DNA of 64,000 nucleotides from Aspidiotus rigidus (GCA_035079385.1 JAVHKY010000013.1:10538001-10602000); one strand, 5' to 3'. Shown: positions 21,617-38,221, numbered from the stretch's first letter. Numbers and translations: made by a program. The notes: generated by a model not told the origin, from the letters alone.

Positions 21617-22257
21617 TTTGAGAACAATCGATTTCCTTCCAAAACCTCAGAATTTTCGACAAACTTTGGAAGAAAGTTTAGGTAATCTATTTGCAGTTAA
21701 AATTTTTCAATTAATAGTTTTTGTTTGAAGTGTTTTATTTTCTAGATATTTATTGCTGAAAAATTGACTTTTTCCCAAACTTCCCAACTTTTGACGAACT
21801 TTTTAAGCTAATAATTAGACGCATAGCTAAGTTTGAATGGTATTTTCTATAACAAATTTCACGAGGAACATTTTTTATCTGAAACTTTTCATGATTGATG
21901 CCCAATTTTTCAAGATATTTATAAAACATTGATTTTAGGGAGCTAGAACGTACCACCGAAAATTTATTAGGAGTGAGGGACAGGAAGTTAGATATGTTAT
22001 TTGGGGCCTTATTTTCTTTTATTGAAAAAGAAAAGTAAAAAATTTGACCCATACAATATGAGTTATTCGCCTCTTACCAGAAGACCGATCCGCCATTTTG
22101 GAAAGCTGCTCTTCTCAGATGTCTATCATCGTTTTTTATATGAAGTATCACCCCTACTAACATATCTCGAAGTATCGCTTTGTCCCCCCGAGTGGTACCA
22201 TATTTTCATATGGCCCATGGACTAATAACTATTCAACAATCATCCTAAAAAAACTAC

Positions 22258-22580
22258 AATTATATTGAAAGTCACGCGTCCTTCAACGGAATTGAACGAA
22301 GGCACGTGGGATCTGAAAAATGTTGATTGTGACGTCACAAGGCTGACCTATGACGTCATAAAATTGTGACGTCACAAACCCGGACTTTGGAGCTATAATT
22401 AATAGAGGATCTGGGACGTCACAAGGGTGACCCAAGACGTCATCAAACTGTGACGTCACAAGCACCGCCCTCAAGCTAGTAGGAGGGATTCTTGGAAAAT
22501 TTTCGAGACCCGCATTTTGCCAGCCGGCCGGTCGGCGGACGTCTTTTCCGAAAAACCGCCGGATAAAACAGGTCCCTTGT
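22258..22580. repeat. Composite-repeat family member with clustered TGACGTCA
   Basis: Starts with the family end word (TCCTTCAACGGAATTGAACG, GCACGTGGGATC). It then has six GACGTCA sites between 22,328 and 22,458 and ends with GCCGGCCGGTCGGCGGAC and AAACAGGTCCCTTG. Confidence 0.75.
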
Positions 22581-23375
22581 TAATAATAAAATAATCGAGG
22601 AAGACAATAATGTTGGATGCAAAACTTTAAATATTTTGTTATAACGGAGAACTCTACAAGATTCAATATTATTTATGTCTGTTCTTATAAATGTTAGTTT
22701 ATGCGGCAAAATTCAGGGTATTGCAGCCCGTCGCGCCAGCAGCCGAAAGCTAAATCCAAAAGTCAACAGTACTTTTCATGTTTTTTCAGAGCCAAAAATT
22801 AAAGCCGCAGCCATATTTTTCAATGCCGTAAAAGGTTTTCCATAGAAATAGCTATGAACTAAAATATTTTTCTGATTCTTCTGAAGCCAAAAGAAAAATG
22901 CTGAAGACATATTTTTCGAAATTTCAAGTTTAATCCAAAATCTGAAACTGAATATTTCAGCTGCAATGCAACGCCCTGGAGAAATATAGAAAGTTCTGTT
23001 TGGCGCAACCCAGGAAAACAGACGGTGTTGTACAACTACAACGTTGGCGCGCAGTGACTTGGCAACACCGCTGAAGGTCAAACTTGATACAGGCCTACAT
23101 AGGAGTTCAACAAAGTTCTGATATCTCAAAACATCGATTTTCATGAAAAATTGGAAGAAGTGAAAGTTGTAGCCTAGCCTATGAAAAGATGAAAGCACAA
23201 CCGGTACTACCGGTTGTTATTGTTATCCAGTGCCCGTTATTGAAATACCAATAGGGCTTTTGAGCCAATTCAAACTGATAATAATCTCCTTTCTTTCCTG
23301 ATGGATACCTTATTGGAACGTGTCCAAATCGTGTTCAGATGCTTGTAAAGGAATACCGGTATCTTCGATAACAAT

Positions 23376-23735
23376 CAGGCATGGCAAACGAAACAAAAAC
23401 AAAACTTTATTCAACAAAAGAAATCATATTTTAGAAACCATAATATAAACAATATAAAAAAGAAATTCAGCATTTGAAATTAACAAAACAAAAACAAGAA
23501 CAAAAAATTTACGCGAAATGAAACTTTGAATTGACAAAAACAAATATGTTTTTATAGAGAAAAATACGTTTTTATTTAGAAAAATATGTTTCTATCGAGA
23601 AAAACGGATGTTTTTTCAAACGGATTCGTATTCAACAACCAAAACACAAAGAAACAAAAGAAACTTTAACGAAAACAAAAAACTAAAAAAGTTAATAACA
23701 AGAAAGAACAAAAAATTTTTCGTTTGCCATACTTG
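23376..23735. mobile_element. hAT-type MITE with perfect 8-bp TSD ATAACAAT
   Basis: 360 bp from CAGGCATGGCAAACGAAAC to TTTCGTTTGCCATACTTG. ATAACAAT flanks it at 23,368-23,375 and 23,736-23,743. The inside is A-rich, made of AAACAAAAAC and TACGTTTTTAT motifs. There is no coding frame. Confidence 0.85.
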
Positions 23736-24299
23736 ATAACAATTGAGAAGACCCGATAGTTTCAGAGTTTTTAAAAAATCTGGAAAGATGGTCTTAATAT
23801 TACTCCATATCAACAATTTTCAGTCCTACAAAACAGGATATTCCGATCAATCAAAGTTGGAAAGCCAGTTAAAAGTTGAAAGCCGAAAAAATTTGAGAAA
23901 AAAACCGAAAGCAAAAAACAAAAAGCAAAATCTAGTCCCGACACTGAAAGTTGGAAGCCAAAAGACAGATTTACAACAGAAAAAGGTGAAAGCCAAAACC
24001 TAAATGTCCAAAAATGGTGAGTAAAAAATATGAAAAGTTGAGAACCAAACGGCAAAAGTTTTATTACAATCAATTACGAGATCACCTCCTGAGATCACCT
24101 CCGGAGGTAGAACCGGTTGTTTTTTAAATTCTGTACCAAAATTTACAGGACTCAACCACAACACTGGTGATACCGGCCGTTTCTTCTGGTAACCTCCAGT
24201 CTACCAGTGGTGAAGCTCAAAGGACTACCGGTCCACCTGAGGTTTAAAACTACCGGTTTCTCTCGAAAATCTTACAACTAGAGGGGTTGACCAGCATTT

Positions 24300-28520
<4,221 letters not shown>

Positions 28521-28524
28521 ACAA

Positions 28525-30215
28525 AAAGCTCACGGGTTCTTCAACGGAGTGTTGGCAGAGCTGTTTTATGGGGCACGTGAGATCTTAAAAAATGTAGATT
28601 GTGATGTTACAAATATGGCCTATGCCGTCAACAAACGGTGACGTCAAAGGCCCCGCCTCCAATTTTATATGACAAGAGGGGACTCAGGGAGAAAACCAAT
28701 CTATGACCTCATTAAATTGTGACTCAGAAGGCTGACATATGACGTCATCAAATTGTGACGTTACGGCCCCGCCCCCAAGGAAGACTTAAAGGAGGACTAA
28801 GGAAAGTTTTCAAGCTCCAAGCTTTGCCGGTCGGCTGAACGGCGGAAATTTTTTCCGAAACCACACCCTCCTGAAACTGATCTATGACGTCCTCAGGTTG
28901 CCCCTTCAATTAACTAGGTATGCAATACTTCATACATCAATTTGCTTGACCCCTTCAACGAGCTAGATATGCAACACTTCAAACATCATAAAATAGCCCC
29001 TTCAATTAACTAAGTATGCAATACTCCATACATCAATTTGCTTGACGTCAAAGGCCCGCCCAGCTAAATATGACAAAAGGGAACCTTGGGGGAAACCCAA
29101 TCTTTGGCGTCATCAACTGACCTATGATGTCATCAAACTATGACGTCATAGACCTGGACTCTGGAGCAATATATGACAAGAGGGGACTTGGAAGAAAACT
29201 GGTCTATAAAGTCATCAGATAGTGACATCAAAAGGCTGACCTATTACGTCACCAAACTGTGACGTCAAAGGCCCCGCCTCAAGCTAAATATGACAGGAGG
29301 CGGACTTGGGGAAAAAACCAATCTGTGACCTCATCAGACTGTGACGTCAGAAGGCTGACCTGTGACGTCATCAAACTGTGACATCAAAAGGCTAGCCTAT
29401 GACGTTATCAAGCTGTGACGTCAAAGGCCTTGCCTCCAGGCTAAATATAACCGGAGAGAACTTGGAAAAAAACCCTGATCTATGACGTCGTCAGATTGTG
29501 ACATCAAAAGCTTGACCTATGACGTCATCAGGCTGTGACGTCAAAGGCTTTGCCTCTAGGCTAAATATAACCGGAGGGAACTTGGAAAAAAAACCCTGAT
29601 CTATGACGTCGTCAGATTGTGACATCAAAGGCTTGACCTATGACGTCATCAAAGTGTGAAGTCAAAGGCCATGTCCCCAAGCTGAATATGACCGATGGGA
29701 ACTTGAAAAAAAAACTGATCTATGACGTCATCAAACAGTGAAGTGAAAGGTCCTGCCTCCAAGCTAAATATAACAGGAGGGGCACTTGGGGAAAAACCGA
29801 TCTGTGATGTCAAAGGCCTGCCTCCAATCTAAATATGACAGGAGGGGGACTTGGGAAAAAACTGATCTATGACGTCATCAGATTGTGACATCAAAAGGCT
29901 GATCAATGACGTCATCAAATTGTGCCGTCAAAGGTTCCTCCCCCAATGGGTACTTGGAGGAGGACTTGGAGAATTTTTATGCTCCAAGCTTTGCCGGTCG
30001 GCTGAACGGCTAACTTTTTTTCCGAAACCAACCCCTTCTCCGATGAAAATAGGTTCCCTGTTAAAAAACTTATCTATGACGCCATCAAACTGTGACGTCA
30101 TAGACCCCGCACCCCACGATATGATAGGAGAGTGACTTGTGAAATTTTCGAGCTCCGATCTTTGCCGGCCGGCCGGACGGTGGACTTTTTTTCTGAAAAT
30201 TACCCCGATAAAACA
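28525..30215. repeat. CRE-rich tandem array of the composite-repeat family
   Basis: After the family end word at 28,530 (CTCACGGGTTCTTCAACGG), a unit of roughly 100-120 bp is repeated with variation for 1.5 kb. Each unit combines CTATGACGTCATCA, TGTGACGTCAAAGGCC and AAATATGACAGGAGG with GGGACTTGG. I count about fifteen GACGTCA sites. At 28,900-29,045 another word (CCCCTTCAATTAACTA, TATGCAATACTTC) is repeated three times. The array closes at 30,160-30,215 with GCCGGCCGGCCGGACGG and AAAACAGATTCTCTG. No protein is encoded. Confidence 0.85.
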
Positions 30216-30779
30216 GATTCTCTGTTGAAACGCTTGAAATTCTTTCTTTCACACCCCTACACCGGTTGTAACTGCTAACCCCTTCTCCGACTCTACAATG
30301 CTGTTTTCCCATTTATATTCACTTCAACGAAACAACCTTAAATTGCTGGATTCTATTCAATCATTGGGGCAACGACTGGCCTTTAGTACACACGCATCAG
30401 CCCCTCACTCAGCCAATGGACTGTCGCAGGTATTCCTATTCTGCGTTACCGCGCAACTTTCTGACCTCAACAGACCAATGCCCGAGTCTTCCCATCTATC
30501 CAATGCTCTCAGCCCACGTAAAGCACTCCTTCTGTTGCTGTACTCGTCTCGAACTACAGCCCTTACTATCTATTTTCTCATCCACTCCTCCAATCGTCTG
30601 ATAAGACTACTGATTAATAGCAATTAATCGGATAGCGAAGACAGCCGCCAGATTCTTGAAAGAAAACTACCGGTTCGCCAAGGAACAACAGAGAGTAGAG
30701 ATTGGACAAGGTTGAAATCAAGAACAACAATAAAATGGTATCCTTGGACATGATATACCAAACGGGGAATGTCCTACCC

Positions 30780-31250
30780 AGCTGCAAAACCCTGACGGAT
30801 TGATGAACGCAAAAATAGTGGAAGAGATCGTGAACCAGCATTATCGCCGATTCAATAACGAGTTTTACAGCTAGGGAAGAGTGTTAGCGATGATAAAACC
30901 GCTGTTACTGATACTGGCGGAGATATTCATGAATGATATGGAAAACAAGATTGGGCTAGAATTTCCAATTGGGGTACGGTGAGACCAGAGACATGAAATA
31001 TGTAAAAAAAAAAAATCACCATCAATAGAATCCAAGAAATAATTATTATTAATATTGACAAGTTGAATAAACGTCCTAATTGTGTTCAAATCGAATATGA
31101 TACTCAAACGGTCACCGAGAATATTTTGACCGTGTAATGAATCTACTTTCAAGAAACTGCAATTAATCACAATTCGCGTTCTGTTCATTCGTGCGCTCCG
31201 GGGTTTCTTATTAATACCTCGACGATGAACCAATTTTCTGTAATCTTCAA
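30780..31250 (+). pseudogene. Penelope-like reverse transcriptase remnant
   Basis: On the plus strand one frame reads VEEIVNQHYRRFNNEFYS, a stop, then LAEIFMNDMENKI. This matches the reverse-transcriptase segment of the minus-strand copy near 58.4 kb (CRFNNRFYSQERG, LAEIFMSDMENKI). In place of the GSPLSP signature there are substitutions, and stops follow. Upstream, to about 30,650, there is further decayed similarity. It is a fragment with no catalytic aspartates visible. Confidence 0.7.
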
Positions 31251-32950
31251 TTTGCTCGATGTCGTGTACAATAATCTTTTGAGCGGTAAAAATAGCCGTA
31301 ATTCACTTAATACTTTTTCAAAATTATCACCACGTTTAAAACAATTATTTGATATTAACAGTTCAACGAGCGTAAAAATATCTTAATCCCCGAGAGAATA
31401 TCGTAAAAGGTCGTACCCAAAATTATCGATTTTCCTCTCGTTTCCCCTCCAAATTCAGAAAAAGTTTAAAAACTAGCTTTCGTTAGCAGTGGTCCTTTGA
31501 TGTAAGATTCGCAAAAAAAGTGTCTTTTCAATTTTTACAGCTTGAATTGATCTGTCTTCTGTACTACGCACCTAAATTTTTCTAATATTACAAAGAATTA
31601 TTGGCGCCTCACTCAGCGGGACAGTTTGACGTATCGCCTCAAGCTACGCATCAGCGAAACAGATGCTAGAGAGGTTTTAGGTAAAATCCGTTTTCAGAAT
31701 CTAAACTCATTCTCTTAGTTCCAAAGGATATGTAGGCGTATAAGAAACCGAAATTCAGCACTCGTATCGTCGTACAAACACTGCTCGACGTAGTATCACA
31801 AAGAAACGCCTCGTTTAGAAATCATAATTCATAGCGACTGATGGACCAAGGTTTAGTCAGTCCAAAAGACAAAAAAGAAAAAATCACCGGATTTATAATT
31901 AATATTTTTCTCGATTCATCTACACATAAATGTACGAGGAGAAAAAAGTGATTGTAACGCATTACCAGTATTAAATCTACAAAAGCTTTTACCTATATTA
32001 CAACGGTGGTGCTTATTTATATCTTTCGTGAACTGCTCGTACCGCGTAATCATAATTCGATACGAAAGTAGTTTATGTGGTACTCGTGTGCGATGCGAGG
32101 GTGTACTTTATTGTATCAAGCTCATTGTGTTATCGAACAGTTATATGATAAATTGTAAGATCAATGATTAATTAATATTGATTGTGCAGAAAATTAGTCG
32201 TCAGTGGACATAATGTGAGAAATCAGAAAAATATTGCAATATTTCATATCCCATGCTATAAAGTCGTTTCGGTTCGTGTACTTTATTTTTAGAGTCGTCA
32301 TCAGGATATTCAATTACATTAAGCTGCAAGACAAAAAAAAATGAGAGAAGAAGTGCGCAATCGAAATAATATGCACGACAGGACGTAACAGAAAAGACGT
32401 TAATGAATGAAAACACTGACCTCATCTTTGTCCAAGTGGCCCTGAAATATGTAAAAATATTGTATAATTTATGTCGGAAATTTTGGCTCTTAATTTTCTA
32501 ATGTACACCTAAAACACAATGTAACGACGCGACGTCAACCAGATGGTCGAAAAAATTTCTAGAGTAGAATTTTTATTCGGAAGGAGGAAAAATTTTGTTC
32601 ATTATTCGCAAAATGTTTACGACCAAGTGTACAATTAAATTCATTTTATTTCGTTCAAGAAATCATTCAGAAGTGATGCTTTAAATCTTGAGAAACACAC
32701 CTTACCACTGAAAGGAGGACGCAGGCTTAAACACGAAAGAGAGAGAGAGACAGATAAGGGAAAAATTCTACATAATACGAATAATCTTGGTAATGGATTC
32801 GGTTTATATGAGTAAATTTCTTTCCAGACCTACAAAGAGAAATTTTGGCAATATTTTCAACATCTGGATCTGAGACAAAAAAATAAATGACTGACAGTTT
32901 CCGAACCTTATGAGGTATAACTGTGGGAATTTTATCCGGGGATGCCAGTA
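31250..32950 (-). other. Intron, no feature recognised
   Basis: AT-rich with scattered CpG. The minus-strand frames at 32,201-32,425 and 32,727-32,987 have no recognisable content. Confidence 0.5.
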
Positions 32951-32953
32951 CAA

Positions 32954-33060
32954 TAGAAAAAGAAAACAAGTTGACTCTTACATCCACTTTATTTTACAAA
33001 ACTTCGTGTTTTGTTTTGTGAAATAAAGTGGCTGTAAGAGCCAACTTGTTTTCGTTTTCC
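32954..33060. repeat. Near-perfect hairpin palindrome
   Basis: Arms of about 47 bp (32,954-33,000 and 33,010-33,060) are inverted copies with few mismatches and a loop under 10 bp. Shared words include AAAACAAGTTG, CTCTTACA and CCACTTTATTT. Confidence 0.8.
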
Positions 33061-33689
33061 TTATGAAGCATGCATACGAACGTAGAACTCATTTTGAGCA
33101 TGAGTAAAAATGTGACAGCCCCCTCCCCCTTCGCATGGAGTCACACCAATATGAAACCTAAAATAGTATTGATACGATTTTTCAAGTTATCGCCCGAAAC
33201 ACTGATCTTTCTTAAAGATAAAAAAAACAATAAATAAAGGTTAGCAGTAGACAAATGGTTCGTGAAATTCAGTCAATTTGCGAGATCAAGAGAGACTAAA
33301 AAAAAATACAAAAGTCGACAGTTAGCAAGATCTTTTCTCCTTCCTCCCCTGCCCAAAATATTATAACCATCGATAAGACCCGAATTCGGCTGTACTGAAA
33401 ATCTTTATGCGGATGAAAAAAATACCCTCTCCACAGTCGGAAAATTTTCTCGAATTTTTCCCTATTCACAGTGTATTTCAACTCAAAACAAGTGAAGTTT
33501 CATTTCCAGGCCGTTATTTTAAGGAATATCAACACGGAACTCGTTCTACAAATATAGGAATCCTTTTAGAAAGAATTTGACGTCCGCCGTTCAGTGAGAA
33601 CTGATCTTTCCTAACTTGATAAAATAATTTCCCTCCTCTTTCACTTTTTTCATTACGGACCTGATAAAAATTTCGACCATAAATGCAAT

Positions 33690-34540
33690 TATGAGTCGAT
33701 TTAGAAACGTTCAATATCGATTATTTCAAATCGATCCAAAATGACTGGAGGTCGATATAAAATCGATCACCGCTCCTTCTTACCCCAGACTCACGATCGA
33801 CGCGTTCAAATTGAGTCGACTCTTGACATGATTCATTGATGTCGATTGAAAATTGAATATCCTTCGTATTTATAAAATTTTTGCAGTAATCGAAAGAAGA
33901 ATTTAGAGGGGCTACGACTCCAGACGGGAGACGCGCGTCGTACAATGAAAATCAAAAATTCTAAATTTTGTCAGTGATGCCACCGTATTTTTTGGAAAGG
34001 AAATAAGGAAAACCCGCCCGAAAGAAGAAGGGTAGCTACAGATTTGCGCTTTAAAGATGGAAGACTGCGCTGAAGTATCTAACTCCCATTTCGAGCTGGA
34101 TTTAAGTGGCCTATCCGACTGAATTGCGTCGACATGACCATCGCTACCACTGGTCGACCATAAATAGGATTCTCAATGGTATAACTAAGCATTCTGTTTG
34201 CGAGTAGCGAAGTCACCGAACAGGTAGAATACTATACGAGAGGGTGAATGTACATCAATTCCAGATCGACGTCGATTTGGGGTCAATTTCAAATCGAACA
34301 GCGTGCTTCCTCAGAAGACTAAGGATGGACTTTTGATCGGCGCAACAGAGCAGTCGATTTCGGGTCGATTAAAAAATTTGGAGAAGTAGACTCGAAATCG
34401 ACACCACTTATGACGTCGATTTGAGGTTGATTCAAAGTTGACCATAGCTTATTATTATGGGAGAACTACAAATCGAATTGAAATCGACTCTTGCCAGTAA
34501 GAAATTTGGGGAAGTCGACAAAAAAATCGGGTAAATTCCA
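33690..34540. repeat. GTCGA-rich diverged repeats, cluster 1
   Basis: The words GTCGATTT, AAATCGA and GTCGAC recur about every 20-60 bp. The same vocabulary fills 51.3-53.8 kb. No regular unit length could be set by eye. Confidence 0.6.
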
Positions 34541-34909
34541 ACAGGTTCATATCCCCAGACCTGCCCTTCTCAATTCTTGGTGTGGGAGTGGATGGATTCG
34601 TTTGTGTTGATTTATGGATTAATTAAGTTAATAAATCAATTTATTTATTTATTTACTTATGTTCTTTATTTATTTTGTTTCTTTCTTCCTCTTTCTTTCT
34701 TTCGTTATTTCTGTCTCTGTCCTCCTTCTATCATATATAGCTCGGAAGTAGAAATTTCAATAGGAAACCTGTTCGATGGTTCTTTTTTTATTGGTTCATT
34801 TGCTATCCGACGTCTGACATCCGGCCAAAATAGACTTGAAAAAATTTGACTCCTCTCAAGCTATATGGGAATGGTGAGAGGGGTACTCAGATTCATCTAT
34901 TCACTAATT

Positions 34910-35045
34910 GTGACCTGCGATGAGAAAAGGATGCTCACTGCCCATTGGCGCAAGAACACTATTTCTCTATGATTGGACATCTAATCAGAGAGAAATGGTG
35001 TTCCTGTCAGTGGGCAATGAGCATCCTTTTCTTATCGCAGATCAC
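34910..35045 (+). mobile_element. 136-bp palindromic MITE, copy 1
   Basis: The element is an almost complete inverted repeat: GTGACCTGCGATGAGAAAAG at the left returns inverted at the right. AATT flanks it on both sides (34,906-34,909 and 35,046-35,049). Copy 2 at 59,331 is its reverse complement with the same length. Confidence 0.9.
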
Positions 35046-35359
35046 AATTAATTAATCCATTCATTTTATTAATTAGTTATTTAATTTATTAATTAATTTA
35101 ATAATTTGTGATGCGGTGAACGACGAAAAACCAAATTGTGCAGGAGAGCTAAAAAACAAAAAACATTAAAAAAGAGGTTTTGGACACGTTGTCAGGTACA
35201 TTTTCATAAGTACTAAATCGCTTCCCCAAAAAATATCAAATTCCGTGATATCTAGAGAATTTTCTGGTAGTGAATTTAGAAAACAAAAATTCTGACATCC
35301 TAGGGTTCTGCGCACCACATCACTATGTTTTTTTTTTTTGTTTAATTTTGCTTTTTCTT

Positions 35360-35595
35360 TTAAGCTGTATATGATAAGAGGGGGCTTAGATTTATCCATT
35401 TGTCAATTAATTAATTCATTCATTCATTCATTCCTTTTTATTGATTAGTTATCTAATTTATCAATTAATTAAGTTTTTACTTGTTTTATTTATTTATTTT
35501 CTTCATTTATTATACATATTTATTTATTATTTATTCATTTTTGTTTGTTTGTTTGTTTGTTTGTTTGTTTGTTTATTTGTTTTTTTTGTTTGTTC

Positions 35596-35637
<42 letters not shown>

Positions 35638-36003
35638 GGGTCCTTATATCATAATATAGCTCGGAAGTAGAAATTTCAATAGAGAACCTGTTCTATGGTT
35701 CTTTTTTTATTGGTAAATTTGTTATTTGACGTCCAATATCTGGCCAAAATGAACTTAATAAAATTTTGCTTCTTCTCTCAAGCTATACATGATAGGAGGC
35801 AAACGATGGCAGGGGGGCTCAGATTCATCTATTCATTTATTAATTCATTCATTCTATTAATTAGTTATTTGAATTATCAATTAATTAATTTTTCACTTAT
35901 TTTATTTATTTATTCATTTTCTTTATTTATTTTACATCTGTTGATTCATTCATTTATTTATTTTGTTTGTTCGTTTGTTTATTTTTTTGTCCTTCTTCTA
36001 TCA
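35360..36003 (+). repeat. Composite-repeat pieces with TTTA, GTTT and TTTC microsatellites
   Basis: The family words ATATGATAAGAGGGGGCTTAG, AGCTCGGAAGTAGAAATTTC and GAACCTGTTC are separated by ATTT-, TTTG- and TTTC-type microsatellites (35,400-35,640 and 35,820-35,995). A related copy sits at 34,610-34,870. The Ile- and Phe-rich open frames here are microsatellite artefacts. Confidence 0.75.
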
Positions 36004-36951
36004 TCTAATATATAAAGCAGAATGTTTGTCTGTCCTCCTGTCTGTTTATAACTCGAGAACTACTGGGCCGATCGCTTTCAAACTTTCAGGATATATTGTC
36101 CTCATCCCAGAGCAGCACATAGACTCATAAAAATAAAAATTTGACGGGGAGGTGCTGAGTAATTTCAAAAAAGGGCGAAAACAATGACTTTTTTCAATAT
36201 AAAAAAACGTGGTGGTGTAGCTTGCCATGTACGTTAGACCTACGCGCGTTGAGTGGCGCAGTTTCGAGAATTGAATTATTGTGATAACTCGAGTATAACT
36301 CACTTTTATGAAAAATTGAAGAGAACAAAAATTGTAGCCCCTGTAATTTCCTTTCGAATGAGCCCGGTTCCAGATTTTTAGGAGGAAATTTTGTGACTAC
36401 AGTATTCGCTGTACTTCCATACTAAGCAAGTTATTTTATTCAGTTTTAAAAACACCTACATAAAGGATTTTACATCCGGTATCTCATACGAGAACCAATG
36501 TCTAGACACGGTGCGCACTGCGTATGGGCTAGCGGAAATTACCCTTTTTTTTACCTGTTGTCCGTGTGTTTTCTTAGGGACTGGCAAAATGTCAATGGAT
36601 TTGTCTGTATTCTGCTGCGATGAATACAGGCTTCACGCGTTAAGTCAGCTCTCAAGTGAATTAGTGTGTAAAAAATTTAATTTGGTGATTTTATTTTTGT
36701 GCGACTCGGAACTTTGATATATTTTTATAAGTACAGTCGCAATTTTTGGTGTCTATTTTCTTATTTTTGAACTGAATAGTTGTGAATTTTGCAAAACTCT
36801 TTCCACTGTTTCTTTTTTAAAAATTCATCTGAATTCCAAGATACCTACAAAACACACATACCTACAAGATACAGATACCTATAAAACACAGATATCTACT
36901 CAACACACAGCTAGCGGTCAGGCGCGCCGGAGGCGCGTCGCCAACCGCTAG
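36004..36951 (+). mobile_element. Non-autonomous Helitron
   Basis: Starts TCTAATATATAAAGCAGAAT, a common insect Helitron 5' end, and ends CTAG. Immediately before the end is a GC-rich hairpin, CGCGCC-GGA-GGCGCG, within an outer pair CTAGCGGT and ACCGCTAG. It lies between A and T, as Helitrons do, and splits a composite-repeat copy whose halves are TTCTATCA on the left and TATATAGCTC-like sequence on the right. There is no Rep/helicase gene, so it relies on another element. Confidence 0.9.
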
Positions 36952-36959
36952 TAATATTA

Positions 36960-38190
36960 TATAGCTCAAAGGTAGAAATTTCAACAGGGAACCTGTTCTA
37001 TGTTTCTTTTTTTTTTTTCTGAAAAATTGGCTGTCCGTCGTCCATCATCCGGCCAAAATGGACTACAAAAAATTTTGCTTCTTTCCTTAAGCTATATATG
37101 ATATGAGATAATTAATTTATTTATTGATTATTTAATTTATTTATTTACTGATTAGTTTATTAATTTAATTATTTATCAAATAAATAATATATAATATTTA
37201 TTAATACTAATCTATGTATTTTGTTCCACTCTTTCTTTCTTCCTATCGTTCTTTCTTTCTTTGTCTCCCTTTTGTCAACTCGAAGACAGAAATTTTTTCC
37301 AAATCCCACGTTTTGCTGTCCATCGCCAGGCAGACGCCAGTCATTTTAACAGGGAACCTGTTTTATCGGGGGGTAAACTGAAGGACAATGACGGGCGCCG
37401 GTCGCCGTCCGGCAAGAAAAAGGGACTTAGAAAAATTTTGATGAAGCGATAGGAGGGGGACTTATCCTCTCTGCTTCATGCAATATTTTATTCTAGGTTT
37501 ATACTACGTATTATACTAGGCGTATACTAGGTCCAAGCCTCCTTTATACTAAGTCTAGGCATCCTTCATACCATAAGCTTACAAGATCTTTATCAATAGC
37601 TTATACTAGCAGTTTGTCCTAGCTCTGTACTTGGTCTTGGGCTTCCTTTATACTATAGGTCTAGGAGGTCTGTATTAGTGGTTTTACTAGCTCTGTGACG
37701 TCATCAGATAGTGATGGCACGTTGATCGTGACGTCACAGATCTCCATCGTGACGTCACCAGATTATGACGTCATCAAATCGTGACGTCATCAGATCTCCG
37801 AACTGATAACAGTATAGGCCTACCGGGGGTACCACACAGGCTGTAAAAATAAATAGCAGGAAACCTGTTTTATGGGGGCAAGCTGTAACATTTAGTAAAT
37901 TATAATTGGAGAATTTTAAGCTATAAAAGGGGGAATTTTAACAATTTTGTATATCAAGCTACAATGTTATGATGGGAAAAGCATCTCAAGCTGGTGAGGA
38001 ACAAAGTTCACTCTACTTGAGACGACAAAAAGCAAAAAATGACACTTACATGATTACTCCCATAAAACAGGTTCCTTGTTTGCCTCAATTAACAGAGTTA
38101 ATGAAGGCAATTCCGAGCAGCTAACTGTGTGGGCTGCGAGTTTTTTCTCCATATGAAGGTTCCCTGTTAAAAATGTATGGGATCGTTAGT
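36960..38190. repeat. Composite-repeat family cluster
   Basis: Holds GGGAACCTGTTC, ATATGATATGAG, a CCGTCCGGC motif at 37,405, a run of TACTAGG words at 37,490-37,660, five GACGTCA sites at 37,694-37,795 and two copies of AAACAGGTTCC near 38,070 and 38,165. Confidence 0.7.
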
Positions 38191-38221
38191 GCTATATTTG
38201 TTCCGGCATCCTTGTGTTCTA

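Larger units (their letters stand above)
16918..22222. repeat. Large interrupted inverted repeat
   Basis: The left arm, 16,918-17,278 plus 18,894-19,181, matches the inverted right arm at about 21,617-22,222. Both ends carry AGTCCATGGGCCAT; further in both have GCCATTTTG, ATGAGTTATTCGCC, GACCGATCCGCC and TTGACAAACTTTGG-type sequence. The two halves of the left arm are separated by an LTR insertion. The middle is a patchwork: microsatellites and composite repeats at 19.2-20.1 kb, a smaller palindrome at 20.4-20.8 kb and diverged repeats at 20.8-21.6 kb. It could be a foldback transposon or an inverted duplication of a retroelement. No coding frame is preserved. Confidence 0.65.

Noticed and set aside
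22776..23198. 140-codon minus-strand open frame
   Set aside because: Composition is Phe-rich and irregular, with no recognisable motif. It lies between repeats and has no start or splice support.
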